Below are positions 1 through 11,702 of a stretch of 64,000 bases of DNA, piece after piece (position 1 is the stretch's first letter; the number at the start of each line of letters is the position of its first letter). Where the stretch lies: NCBI GenBank assembly GCA_033002965.1, contig JAURVB010002505.1, positions 24,917 to 88,916 on the forward strand. Direction: 5' to 3'. A program made the position numbers and the translations under genes. The stretch is from Piper betle. Lineage: Eukaryota > Streptophyta > Magnoliopsida > Piperales > Piperaceae. The notes under the pieces were generated by a model. That model had not been told where the DNA came from, did no database searches, and saw only the letters and a program-made list of their open reading frames with translations.

Positions 1-1060
1 CCAAGATTGAGTAGTAAATGAAGATAGAAGGTAATGGATGATCGATAATGTTAGAAGTTTCATTGAAGGGGCCGGCGAGAATGTAGTTACACTCATTAGC
101 CTTGGTTCATGGCAGCTGCCATTAGGTAGAAGATAAATGCTTTAGAGGAAAATATTGATGTCCTCAGGTACACTTTGCCCAGTAAAAAAATCGAAAACGG
201 GAAGAAGATATACAAAGAAATTGGGCAACAAGTAAATGTGGGTGACAAAGGAGGTGCGAGATCTATTGCCTTTAGAATTAAGCTTTTGAGTAAAGCACAA
301 GGCAAGCACATCCGGGAATGATACAAGTAGCTGCCTTTCTAATAATAATCAATTAAATTATGCAAGGGTGAATATAATGAGCTAGTTTTGTGGGTCATGC
401 GGAAAATGTTATTTGGGTCAATTGATGGAAACGTTTTAAGAGTAATCTAAAGTAGGATTTGTTCTAAGTGATAAATACGCTAATATATTCCGTAATATCA
501 AATATGCTACTGCTAACATTACTAAACTGCATAGATAACCGTGATTAGTCATAGTTAAAGCTAAAGGTAGTTGTTTTATTATTAAATTTATTATATATAT
601 TATATGTAGATAACAAAGACTAACTATAGTCACATTTTCTTCATATTTGCAAAACACGCCACAAATGGTCTATGTGAATTAATCGTGATACTACTAACAA
701 GAGGCGAAAAAGGCGAAAACAATGAAAGAAATCATTATAAATTAATGAGGTACAATAATATGCTTAGTGCTTGCTAAGCTTGGCTTCTATAATATTACAC
801 CAAAAATATAATACAAGGGGATTTGAGTCAATCTTGATTAATATTACACTTCGTATTAAGCTAAGTTATAGGAGGTGTAGCTCATTTTAATATTTTTTAA
901 TTATATTTATAAATTTAGTTATATTTGTACATCCTATCATGAATTTTTTTTAGTACTAAAAAAGTAAAAATTACGTCATAAGTTAGATTGTGTAGTTAAG
1001 GGGAGCGTATTTATATCATCACCCACAGTAAAAACCAACCATTCCAAAACCCCAGGGGGA
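1..1060. other. AT-rich spacer, no gene seen
   Basis: Only short open frames are present and none resembles a known protein. Base composition is AT-rich. I see no tRNA, no exon with convincing splice borders and no terminal repeats. Confidence 0.5.
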
Positions 1061-1067
1061 TGGTTAC

Positions 1068-1286
1068 TAATTGAGCGAGCCAGCTCGTGAGTATTTAGCG
1101 TTCAACTCGGCTTGACTCGACTCGAAACTCGACATTTAAATACTTGACTCGAACTCGAATCTTACGAGCTGAGCTTGAGTAAGGTCGTGTTCAACTCGAC
1201 TCGACTCGGTTGTAACTCGAACTCGACTCGTAGTTCGACTCGATAAAATAATATAATAATATAGTCTTTATATTATATTTTATTTA

Positions 1287-1329
<43 letters not shown>

Positions 1330-1612
1330 GTATAATAACAAAGAAGCAAGATAGTTGAGATGTTCACCTTGATGACTTCAAGGGTGTGAGTTCAAACCAG
1401 ATTGGCCTCATCTTTTAAGTGAGATACTTTTAATTTTTAATTGAGCTGATTAACGAGCTAGGCGAATGAGCTCACAAAAATTAAACAGTAAAAGATATTC
1501 GAGTCAAACTCGAGCATATATGTTCAAAACTCGTTCGATCTTGAGTTGAGTTCGAACGAGTTTCGAACTATTTGAGCCGAGTTCGAACACCGGCTCGCTC
1601 GCTAAATTAACC
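1068..1612. repeat. CTCGA-rich dispersed repeat with near-terminal inverted motifs
   Basis: The flanks are rich in CTCGA and GAACTCG words. The outer ends carry opposed motifs: GAGCGAGCC near 1072 and GGCTCGCTCG near 1592. An (AT)n tract at 1291-1326 lies inside. The arrangement resembles non-autonomous hAT-like elements of plants. I could not find a clean target-site duplication, so the exact borders are uncertain. Similar CTCGA-type sequence recurs near 29900-30010, 33540-33650 and 53930-54400. Confidence 0.45.
1291..1326. repeat. (AT)n microsatellite
   Basis: An uninterrupted AT dinucleotide run of about 36 bases. Confidence 0.9.
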
Positions 1613-2417
1613 CCACCCCAAGGGGTTTAGGAGCCGGGAAACCTCCGGCCAACATCGCGGCTGAGATCAGGCCTTCTCCGGCAGCATCCATCTCTTCCTT
1701 CTTCCCTGCTCTTCTTATTCGCCGTTGCTGTCATGGTCACTTTGTAAAAGCATGTTGAGTCTCACTTTCTCAAACAAATTTCTATACATTCAGGTCTTTT
1801 TGTTAAGCTTGTTAGGTGTTTACTTTACTTTTCAAGTCTGATGCTGTGAATGTTGCTGGGTTTGTTGGTTTTGAGGATGTTGTTCATGTTCTGTAGTCGT
1901 TGATGTAGAAGCTTGAGGTTTTATGGTGATCAATGTTGGACCTTTTCATATTTGACGATTCTCCCATGTTTGGTACTTTGCGATTTTGCAGCTCTTTGGT
2001 GAGTATGAGAAAGACTGATAAAATGGATTGAAGCAGGAACAGATGAAATGGAGATGTTGTTCATGTTTACCAGTGATTGAAACAGAAGATTGAGGTTATG
2101 TGGTGTTTTATTTTAGGCCATTTAGTTGTTAACGATTTTTGAAAAATTTCTGGGCATTTTACTTTGTGCTTGTTTTGTCAAGAGTTTTTATCATTAACAC
2201 CCCTTTCCTAATTATGAGTTTCTTTAACACCCGTCTCTTGAAATGGTTCGTTGATGGAAGATTTCAAATTGGGAGTGTTCATTGGAAGTATTAGAGTGAA
2301 AGGTAGCAATTTGATGGAATTAAAAATTAGGTGGCTGGCTCTAAGCTAATGGAGGTTAGGAAAAACATGGCAATATCCTTTTAAGTGGTTTTTCCTAACA
2401 ACATAGTTACACTAATT

Positions 2418-3042
2418 TTGAGTGATCTTTGGTGAATGCAAGTACTAAGAAACAGATTGTTTGATGGCCATAGATTGTGAAATTTCTTTTTTTATTGATT
2501 GATAGTTGGATGTGGTTCATGATCAAGTGGATTTTAAAACAGGATCAACTTCCCTCCATCATTTTTTTGTACTTGCTTTATGAAAGTGATGATTATAATT
2601 TCTGCCATTCTTTCTAGATTTTTGAAATTTTTTCATATCTGTTAATCCTATATGAACAAACATGTGAAAAATACCCTTCGCTAATTTGTTATCTTCTTAT
2701 ATTTTACTTGACTCCCAGCTAAACATTTTACTTGAGTGATCTTTGGTGAATGCAAGTACTAAGAAACAGATTGTTTGATGGCCATAGATTGTGAAATTTC
2801 TTTTTTTATTGATTGATAGTTGGATGTGGTTCATGATCAAGTGGATTTTAAAACAGGATCAACTTCCCTCCATCATTTTTTGTACTTGCTTTATGAAAGT
2901 GATGATTATAATTTCTGCCATTCTTTCTAGATTTTTGAAATTTTTTCATATCTGTTAATCCTATATGAACAAACATGTGAAAAATACCCTTCGCTAATTT
3001 GTTATCTTCTTATATTTTACTTGACTCCCAGCTAAACATTTT
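2418..3042. repeat. 313-bp tandem duplication
   Basis: Two nearly identical copies lie head to tail, about 2418-2730 and 2732-3042. Both run from a block starting GAGTGATCTTTGG to the words ACTCCCAGCTAAACATTTT. The only clear difference I see is one T in a T run, seven versus six. The duplication ends about 100 bases before the start codon at 3142, in what is probably the leader intron of that gene. The near identity points to a recent event. Confidence 0.9.
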
Positions 3043-3141
3043 CTCCTTGGCTGAATCTTTTCTTTTCATATTGTAAACTTGTACCTGCAGTAGTCATTTA
3101 CTGACATCGTAGTACTTGCCATGATCTTTTCATATTAGAAA

Positions 3142-4434
3142 ATGCAAGCAAAGTCTGGAAGGCATGTATCGAGAAATCAAAGACCACAACATGTTAACTC
3201 GGAGGGGTTGAATTGGGTTTTGATTGTTGTGGGGGCTGTGTTGACTACCTTTGCCATTAAGGCTGGATGCAAACTGAAGCAGGTTTTTACCGCTAATAGG
3301 ACGACGGTTGATGGTCCTAACGATTTGAAAGGTTTACTTTTTGTGCAGCTTGTTATCCTTTTACCTTACGTTATGAATCTGTATTGCAACCACCCTCACA
3401 TTTTGTGCTCAATGCAGGAGCTTCAACCTTAAGTTCTAAGGAGAAGTCTGAAGCATACGGATCAAATTCTGATTTGTACAGTTTTGAGCAGATTGAAGAT
3501 GAATGCTGTCGCTCTTTTTCAGGTCAGTCTGTTATTAAATAAGCAAAATTCGAAATGCATTTGAGTTCCAAGATCATCAGAATCTGCTGACTTTTGTTCT
3601 GGTGAAGTGAGTTAACAGTCTGATTTTAAGAAGATACAAATACAGTCATTTATGTTTGTTTGAAACTCATTGTTTTGTTTAGGAAATGGTACTGAGGATA
3701 TGAAACAAGCTTCGGATGGCCCAATGTCGAAAGTGCTGGAATCCACACTTCCATTAGCAACAATTCCAGCACCTGAAGTTGCTAGAGACCGATCATGGAC
3801 ATCATCTGCTGAGCGTCTTGAACTTTCTCGAAGAATATTTAACTCAAACAGATCAGAATCACCTTGTGAGTCAGAATGCGGATCCAATGCTTTTAGCAAA
3901 AAGGAAATATTACAAAACCTGCGCTGGCAGCTGAAGAAAAGGGATGAAATGATTTTAGAAATGCAGGCTCAAATCACAGAACTTCATTCTCTGAGGACTC
4001 GACTCTCCAAATCTGCAGAGTTGCAGTCCCAGTTTGACTTGATAAATTTTGAACCTTTTGAATCTGAAAGAGAAGCTCAGAGACCGAGAAAGGCTGTAGC
4101 AGATAAATGTGTTGGCGATATGAGCTCACTTGAAAAGCTGAATCCATCAGAACACTTAGAAAATGGCTATCTAAATGGTTTTCTTCAGGGAGATAGTAAT
4201 TTAGAACTTCACGTTATTGATGTTGATAAAGCTCAAAAAGAGTCATTAGATGGGTATGAGATGTTGAAGAAAGAAGTTGTCCAGCTGAAGGAAGTAATTG
4301 AAGGAAAAGAATTTCTGCTTCAAACTTACAGAGAACAGCTGGCTGAGCTTCATTTCCCGATCAAAGAATTGCAGCCGAGGTTAGCACAATCGGTTCCCAA
4401 TATCTTATACACACAGCCCGTGCATTCCTTGTAG
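3142..4434 (+). CDS. Membrane-anchored coiled-coil protein, plant-conserved, function unknown
   Basis: Three exons: 3142-3331, 3418-3522 and 3683-4434. All borders are GT..AG and the splice phases agree, giving 348 residues. A hydrophobic segment at about residues 24-44 (LNWVLIVVGAVLTTFAIKAG) is a likely signal anchor. The middle is Ser-rich and polar. Two charged heptad-like stretches follow: one around KKEILQNLRWQLKKRDEM, one near the C-terminus around KKEVVQLKEVIEGKEFLL. From memory it resembles an uncharacterised plant family with the same N-terminal anchor and a C-terminus ending in PNIL (perhaps Arabidopsis At1g16520/At1g56080). Here eight residues follow PNIL, as if the usual stop had become TAC. 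The start is the first ATG in frame before the anchor. A C-rich stretch near 1660-1745 may be an untranslated first exon. Function is unknown. Confidence 0.75.
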
Positions 4435-5685
4435 GTTACTGCAATCACGAAGAGGAAATTTTGTGCTTTTCTCTTTTACTCTTTATTGTTTTGTTTTTTA
4501 ATTTTTCATGATGACCTGAAATACCTCCATGCTATTCCTGCAGCCATGCCAAAATATTATCGAAGTACTACAAAAAGAAAAGCCTAATAGAACGATGTGA
4601 ATGAGAGAAGGATGATAGGCGAAAGGGATGATGTACAGAGAGCTTAATGAATGTATGTTATCAACAGATTGTTTGAAGCCCTATGATATGAAAACCTGTT
4701 CATCAGAAAAATATGTTTACGTGTTTTCGGCCAAAATTTGTGAAAAAAACAAATTTTTTATCAACAAATCCACTTTTAATATAAATTTGTTGAAAGAACA
4801 AAATTTTACTGGGATTAATGGCTACCTGCTTTGTGTACCCCATCATTCCTGTTTGGCTTATTGGCAATTGAGTCACTCTATGGAAAAAATCTCAACCTTC
4901 ATACTGAACACTATCTATCACTGTTTGCTTTATGGCAGATGCTACAGGAAAAGCAACCTCCGCGGCTGCATACATTGAGCAGCTCTACAAATCGACCATT
5001 AAATATTTCTTCTTGCCAACTTCACAAAGAAGCAGCTCTTTCTTGTCTGGCTAACAACTAGCACTTATGCTTTTCTCAATGTTGTTGCATGTCTAGTAAT
5101 CTTTGTTTGTTTCATAAATAAAACATCTATCAAAATAAAGTCTTGAAGTAGCTACGAAAAATACTACTGGTCTTGCTGCACTAATGGTTTGCAGAGAGTC
5201 CAAATAGTATTGAGCTCTGAATGATTTCTTCAATAATCCCTAGCCTTTCTCATACTGTTTTTTTCTTATCTACCATACCATTAACATGTATACATCAAGT
5301 GTATTTGTAAAAAATAGACCAACAAACTCTCGTAAGAGTAAATACATTTGTTCACATATCAAAGCAAACCTATTTTCATTGTCAAATGCAGATCCTCGCA
5401 CAAAAATACTAAATCTTTTAAAGATTTAGAGGTAGTTTTTTTTGGCGTATCAAAAATTGCGAGCAAAAAAAATGCCAAATTTATTCACAAAAAAATTCCC
5501 AAATCCACATATCAAGAATACATAATCCAAATTACCAATCTCACAAAAAGCAAAACATTTTGCACGCACAATCTAATATTTCGATAGAAATCATTGGATC
5601 AAAATTCACAAATGAAACTATACCAGTGTAATCAAATCGGTAAAAGACACGGTAACATGATATAAACCCAAGAGGCTTCAATGTT
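4435..5685. other. Spacer with probable 3' UTR of the upstream gene
   Basis: The first few hundred bases are T-rich and could be the 3' UTR of the coiled-coil gene. A stretch at 4939-5060 follows a CAG and stays open in more than one frame, so it might be an alternative last exon, but I cannot support that. The rest is AT-rich without recognisable coding sequence. Confidence 0.35.
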
Positions 5686-6443
5686 CTACAACAGCAAACT
5701 ACTCCTCCACAATCCCATCCCCTTCTCCTCCACCTCCTTCTTGTACTCCTCCATCTCCTTCACCCAAAGATCAGCAAAATCACAGTTCTTGTACGCTTCA
5801 AACCATGGACCACCAGACGTATAGTGAATCGCCTTTGGGATAGTACTCGGATCATTCTCATCAACCTGGTTATGCCCAACCAAGAAATTCCACACAAAGG
5901 GGATGGATCCGATCTCATCATCCTCAAGCCATTGGAACCTATGAAGGAAGGCACCGGACTCCCTGTTCACCAAATCGGGGGTGAGCAGCTTGTTCTTGGG
6001 GTGGGAGCAGTTGTAGAGCACCATGGACGACCAGTTCTTCCTCGGGTACACCGTCTGCACCTTGCCGTCCATCTTGGTCGTCTCCCTGGGCGCGTAGTCG
6101 TGCTGCACGCACATGACGGCGAAGCGGTCGTCGGCGAGGGCGAGGAGGTGCTTGAGGTCGGCCCGGTAGAGGAAGTCGCAGTCGACGAACATGGCCCAGC
6201 CCCGGTAGCCGGCGAGGAAGGGGTGAGGAAGCGGGTGAAGGAGAACTCGGTGCTCTCGGTGGGGCCGCGCTCGCGGGTGTAGTGGCCGGCGGCGCGGAGG
6301 TGTGACTGGTCGACGGGGCGGATGTCGACGGGGACGGTGCAGCGGCGGAGGATGGAGTGGCGGCAAACGCGGTAGGCCAGGTCCTCTCTCGGGTCGTACC
6401 CGATGAAGATCTTGAAGACGTCGCCATCGCCGGCAAAGCCCAT
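5686..6443 (-). CDS. CDI: CDI-type nucleotide-diphospho-sugar transferase, intronless, one-base frame break
   Basis: This is a glycosyltransferase-like protein of the plant CDI family, presumed to use a nucleotide sugar; donor and acceptor are not known to me. The single exon starts at ATG 6443, next to the family N-terminus FKIFIGYDPREDLAYRVCRHS. The DxD-type metal motif appears as FVDCDFLY at about residues 86-93. Family blocks follow in order: MCVQHDYAPRETTKMDGKVQ, YPRKNWSSMVLYN, FVWNFLVGHNQVDENDPS and IHYTSGGPWFE. The frame breaks after FLTP at about residue 75. One base appears missing near 6217-6222 in a run that reads GAAGGGG on the plus strand. Allowing for it, the protein is 252 residues, close to family length. 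No other lesion is visible, so I favour a sequence error over a pseudogene. A TATA-like word lies at 6774-6782. Confidence 0.85.
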
Positions 6444-6773
6444 GCTTGCGAATCTAGCTGCAGATCCGGAGAAGTGGGAGACAAGATCTAAGGCCTTTTT
6501 GAAGCCAAGATCTAAGGTTTGGCGCCAAATCTAGGGGAGTTGCTAGGAGAGTTTATAGTGCATGGGATTGGGACAGGAGTTACATGAATGTAGATGGGGG
6601 AGGGGAAGGTGAAGAGGAAGGAGGTTGAAGAAGGGAGAGGTGAGGAGTGAAGGCAGGGGGGAGGTGATGGCGTTGCCCACGGACACCACCGACACCACCG
6701 ACGCCACCGGCACCAGGAGCTGGTTTGGTTTATTAGGGGAGGAGGTGGTTTAGCACCTTGCTGTGTATGTGAT

Positions 6774-6782
6774 TGTATATAG
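6774..6782 (-). promoter_or_regulatory. Possible TATA box of the CDI-type gene
   Basis: On the minus strand the word CTATATACA stands about 330 bases before the start codon. It would imply a leader of about 300 bases. This rests on position and motif only. Confidence 0.3.
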
Positions 6783-6789
6783 GTTTGTG

Positions 6790-8057
6790 AGGGGTGGGCA
6801 AAGGCCTGGCACGCAATGGCGTATGGGGGCCAGAATTAGACTGGCGGTGAAGCACGGCCTTCACGCGGCTGGGAAGGAACTGCGTGGAGCCAATTGTTGC
6901 TGTGTCGTGTTGGTGTCTTAACCATTAATTTTGGTTTACATGAAATCATCAACTCTTATTAATAAAACGAAATTTTAATACTAATTTGAGATTAAAAAAA
7001 AGGAGATATATATATATATATATAATACAATAAAAAAACACCTCACCGTAGGTGACATAATTTCGAAACTCGATAACCTCGATTTTAAAAATAATATATT
7101 AAAAATATCTGTCACAATATGAAAGTTATAAATTCAAACATGATTAATTTAAATTTTTTATTTTTTATCAGTAAGAGTATTGTTTAATTGTCTTAAAAAA
7201 TATAATAAAAAATTAAATAATTATAGTTTATATTTTTATTCAAATAAGATATGTATTTAAGATATTAAATTATTATAATACATCTCATTATTTAATGAGA
7301 ATTTATACATAAAATTTAAATTTATCCGGTACAAATCGCTTGTACCAACATCTTGCCTACTATTTAGTCACAATTTTTAGATTATTTTAGATGGATAATG
7401 ATGTTTAATACTAATGAAATTAATAATCTTAATAATTTAACTAGATGCTTACTTTTACTACAGACAATTAAAAACTAATTATAACTTTCAATAACTCCCT
7501 TAAAATTCCCAAAATTATAAATTTCAATCACTATAAAATATCTAGTTTATAATTGATACAAAATATTAAATATCAACAATAAGAATTCAGTTTCTTGAGA
7601 AAATTTATAATTAAAAAAATTAGAATAATACAAAAACCCAAACTATAAACCTCACCTTGTTCATCGTGTGCCCCGTCTTCCACAACCTTTGTTCAAAACC
7701 CATCCATCTTCCTCAATTTTAAATCTCATTATTAAAAAATTGAATATGGGAAGTTAAATAAAACAAAAAAAAAAAAGTCGAATTTGGATTTGGTTCAAGC
7801 GGGGTCCAAATCATTATGTCGCGGGCTACAAAAATGGCTAAAAAGTTGATCGGCTGCACCTAGGGGTGGTAATGCACGGCATGGACACGATTAAAATGAA
7901 TTCAATGTTTGTCTATTAATTTGAAGAATATCCATGTCCGTCTATGTCTATTTTAATATTTATCACCAATGTCATGTCCGTATATTATTGGCAAATGTTC
8001 AAATGGACGGATAAATGAATAATATCTTTAATAAATAATTTTATCGAATATAAATAA

Positions 8058-8104
<47 letters not shown>

Positions 8105-8460
8105 GAGAGAGAGAGACCTACATACACGAGCTATAGCTCATGTGAGCTATATTTTTTATTTTGAGTAATTTAATAGATCCTAATATTCAAAAATTATATG
8201 GACAAATAAAAAAATAAATAATAAGGGTAATTATAAAATTTTAACCTAATTCAATACTTTTAATCCTTTCATTTCAACTATCAAAGCAATTATAATAAAA
8301 ATCAATTTTAAAATATTTATTAATTTTTGCATCTTTTAAAAATTTAAAAGTAGGCAATAATGATATTAAAAAAAGAAAAAAAATATCCATTTCCTCCTTA
8401 TACACTATACTTTTAATATATATAAATATTATTTTGTGGCACCTATTAAAAAAGTTCAAA
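6790..8460. other. AT-rich spacer with simple repeats
   Basis: Very AT-rich. It contains short TA runs at about 7008-7024, a long (TA)n tract at about 8062-8101 and a GA run right after it. No coding sequence is recognisable. Confidence 0.6.
8062..8117. repeat. (TA)n tract followed by (GA)n
   Basis: About 40 bases of TA dinucleotides, then AAGT and a short GA run. Confidence 0.9.
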
Positions 8461-8503
8461 TTAAATTTATAGCCAATATAAATTATATATATATATATAT
8501 ATA

Positions 8504-9406
8504 GGGTAAAGTGAAGAAGAGCAAGGGGAAGAAAAAATTTTCTGCCCCAAGCTCTTCTGGGCCGTCCGATTATAAGGACGGCCCAGATTTCTTATTAAAA
8601 AAAAATTGTAATATGCGCCGCCGCCGCCTATCGCAGCCACCGCCCGCCGTTGACGCCGCCGCCCTGTCGCGGCCACCGCCCCGCCGCTGACGCCGCCGCC
8701 CTCCCCCCTCCTTGCTTCCTCCCCCTCCCTCCTCCTCGCTCCCCGCCGCGGACGCCGCCGCCCAGCCGCGACCGCCCTGTCGCGACCACCGCCCCGTCGC
8801 GGACGCTGCCGCCCTCCCTCCTCTTCGCTCCCCCACCACGGATGCCGCCGCCCAGCCGCAGCCGCCCTGTCGAGGCCACCGCCCCGTCGCGGACGCTGCC
8901 GCCCTCCCTCCTCTTCGCTCCCCCGCCGTGGACGCCACCACCCAGCCGCGGATGCCCGCCCACGGCAAAGTTTTTTTTCTTGTCGAGGCTGCCGCCGGCC
9001 AGATCCGGCCGCGACAGGCTGGACCTGGCCGTCCCCCGACCAGATCTGGCCAGGGGACGGCCAGGTCCAGCCTGTCGCGGCCGGATCTGGCCGCGGCTGA
9101 CCGCCCACAACCGGCCGCAGCCCGCCCGCATCTGGCGGCGGCCAGATCTGGCCGTGGCGGGCGCCAGGGTGGGGGCCGGGGCAGGCCGGATCGAGGCAAG
9201 GGTCGGCCACCCTCCCCCGCCACGGCGGCGGCACTCCGCCTCCGCCCCTCCATATGATCTGGACCGTCCTTCTAATTGGACGGTCCAGATCAAATTAAAT
9301 TTTTTTTAAAAAAAAAACTAATAAATCTGGGCCGTCCTTGTAATCGGACGGCCCAGAACATTGTGGCGCAGAGAGCCGATTTCCTGCGCCTAGCGCAGGA
9401 AATCGG

Positions 9407-9411
<5 letters not shown>
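8504..9411 (+). mobile_element. Non-coding GC-rich element lying between two (TA)n tracts (Micron- or Helitron-like)
   Basis: A unit of about 908 bases sits exactly between a (TA)n run ending at about 8503 and another starting at about 9411. The left end begins GGGTAAAGTGAAGAAG. The right end is a perfect hairpin with 19-base arms and a 3-base loop (9371-9411). Three short palindromes built on GGACGGYCCA lie near 8568-8596, 9258-9290 and 9330-9357. The core is very GC-rich, with a repeat of roughly 100 bases (8775-8950) and a large perfect inverted repeat (8990-9095). The long open frames through it are low-complexity by-products. Insertion in (TA)n is known for the rice Micron family. A terminal hairpin also recalls Helitrons, but no CTRR end is seen. 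The family is therefore uncertain. Confidence 0.6.
9371..9411. repeat. Terminal hairpin of the (TA)n-flanked element
   Basis: Arms GAGAGCCGATTTCCTGCGC and its exact reverse complement flank the loop CTA. The hairpin abuts the (TA)n tract. Confidence 0.9.

Positions 9412-9449
<38 letters not shown>
9411..9449. repeat. (TA)n microsatellite
   Basis: A TA dinucleotide run of about 39 bases on the right side of the GC-rich element. Confidence 0.9.
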
Positions 9450-9451
<2 letters not shown>

Positions 9452-11700
9452 ATTGAACGAACACAAATATGAACATATTTGTCCATGTCGAGTCCGACAA
9501 CCCATATCCATATCCTCCTACAACCCGCGGTGAATTTTAGAATGGGTTAAGGTAACTCCACAAGAAGGGGACGAGATACAAAGAAAATGAGGATAAGGAG
9601 AGGATAGGTTAGGCAGGTAAAGATTTAAGGCCCTAAATTATGGAACTAATTGGTGGTTTGAAGTTTTATAAATACTCGGAGAGTTGAGGAGAGAAGGGGG
9701 TCTCGAATGCTAAATAAAAAGAGAGAGAGAGAATAAGAGAAGAAAGAAGCAGGAAAAAAGAAGGGGAGGAGCCCCTCATTAGAGACCCTCTCTGGCAACA
9801 TCCAAGACTACTAGTGTGAAGTTTGGAGCACCCTTGATACAACCTGACTGAGAGTCATCGCCGGAGAAGCCTGCCGTTATCAGAAAAGCTTTGAGAAGTT
9901 GTTGGCTGGAATTGTGAAGTAGCCATTTTTTCGGCCACCGTCCAATTAGACCAGGCCACTTCTCGCCAAGCCACTACCACCAATGTACTCCTCTCACAGC
10001 TGTCAACAAACTCAAGTCGGGATACATGGCCAGAAGAACCCCAAGATGTCAAAAAACAGCCCAAAAAACTCCCACTTAAGTGGTAAAGCAGAAAAGTGTA
10101 GAGAAACAACCATCTTGTCAGCCTCTGTATGTCCAGTCCATGTCGCTGTCATCCATACAAATGGTTCCAACAGACTCCTCTCAACACCAAGAACAAATCC
10201 TAATAGATATTCACCGCTGAAGAGCCTTGCTCTTGCAGAAAAATTGCCCAAAAGAGGCGCTTCAAAACAGTGCAATAGTAGCGTCAACCATCTTCCCAAC
10301 ATTCGTCAGGTGGATCACCGCCACCGTAGGATAATACCCCGCCTCCAATCGATCGTCCTTGTCTCCGAATACAATATCAGATCGAGTTTGCTAGAGTAAG
10401 CCGCCACTATTATGGGAAAATAGAGATAGAACCCAGCCAAAAACCAGTTCCGCCAAAACTTTCCACAGAACTGTTGTGCAACTTGCCGGCATCGCGACCG
10501 ACCGTCGGATCACCTCCAAGTGTCTCACCATTGGAGAGTTACCATTCTAGGTGGTCTTTCCTCTCTGCCATTGCCGTGAATGCCGCCATTGGAGCCCTGA
10601 AGTCGGTGTTGCACCACCCGAGAAGCCGCGTCTGTCAAGCCCTTCTATGCCAGTTTGTGTTCATGCCCACGATTGTGAAGAGCTATCCCATGAATTAACT
10701 GCAAAGCCAATCATGTCTTCGACCTGCTTGACCCATATTCGAGTTGGCACATAGCACGCCACTTGCAGCCAAGCGCGCCCATAATTTTTTGAAGCTCGCG
10801 CACCCCACCCTGTTTGGTTGAGCATTTATTCTGCCCTGAAACAACATGAAGTGGTCCATTTCTCTCAATTATCACTCTAGAAAATGATTGAAGGCCTTTT
10901 CAATTTTAGATTGATATTAAACTTGTTACCCACTATTTTTTGATGTTCCGAATGGTGGTGTAATTATTTTGAAGATTTAAAGATAATAAAGAGATGAACT
11001 AGGGAATTGAAGTGAAAGTTATTAAAGATAGATTAATTCAAAAGGTGGCCTAGTTTATTATTTTGTGTAAAGTGTAAAATCAAAGAACAAATAACGGTGA
11101 ACTTATTTAGTGATATGAGTTGAACCCTTAAGAGCCACGTAAAAAATCTTGGATATTAATTTTCTGCTTGTAACATTTTTTTATTTTTAATTCTTATAAT
11201 TTTTTGCGCGATAAGGACACCATTAATCCCTGCGAACAATCTAACTCAATACAAAGTGAAGCATGAAGAGTGGAAACCCCGCTTGTTAATAGAATAACAC
11301 AAATATTGTCATTACTATTTGAATTTGTACGTTTAGAAATAAAAAATTGTAAAGAATATACATAAGTAATTATGAAAATAATTATCAAAAAATAAAATAT
11401 CACTAAAAAATAAATATCAAGGAAAATGTAATTGTTCCACAATAAGTCATTTTTTTACTAGATAAAAATTATAAATCTTGACAGATAATAATAAAATTTT
11501 AACGTAATTTTCAAAAAAATTATTTTTTTATAAATTATTAATGAACATGTACACCAACGGACACAAAACACATATATCAACCGCTGTGCCTATTTATTGC
11601 CTGGACTAAAAAAGAAGGTGGACATGGCGGACAAACGGACGGACATTTTAGACCAGTACCAGCCACACTCGCGCCGTTTCCCATTTAACTTTTCAAAAAA
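9450..11700. other. Spacer, possibly retroelement-derived leader sequence at 9700-10800
   Basis: The part from about 9700 to 10800 has a higher GC content than its surroundings and a purine-rich start. Its open frames on both strands match no protein I recognise. It resembles the untranslated leader type of sequence found in plant LTR retroelements, but I see no primer-binding site and no LTR pair. The rest is AT-rich. Confidence 0.3.
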
Positions 11701-11702
11701 TT

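Noticed and set aside
4628..5061. Possible alternative last exon of gene 1
   Set aside because: Open in two frames after an AG, but I could not show conservation or a matching donor.
5824..6282. 152-codon plus-strand open frame
   Set aside because: It is antisense to the well-supported CDI-type gene.
8467..9309. Several overlapping open frames of 180-255 codons on both strands
   Set aside because: They are Arg/Pro/Ala/Gly-rich by-products of a GC-rich repetitive core, open in most frames at once, with no domain.
9983..10399. 138-codon plus-strand open frame with an antisense partner
   Set aside because: No homology; the region looks like non-coding retroelement leader.
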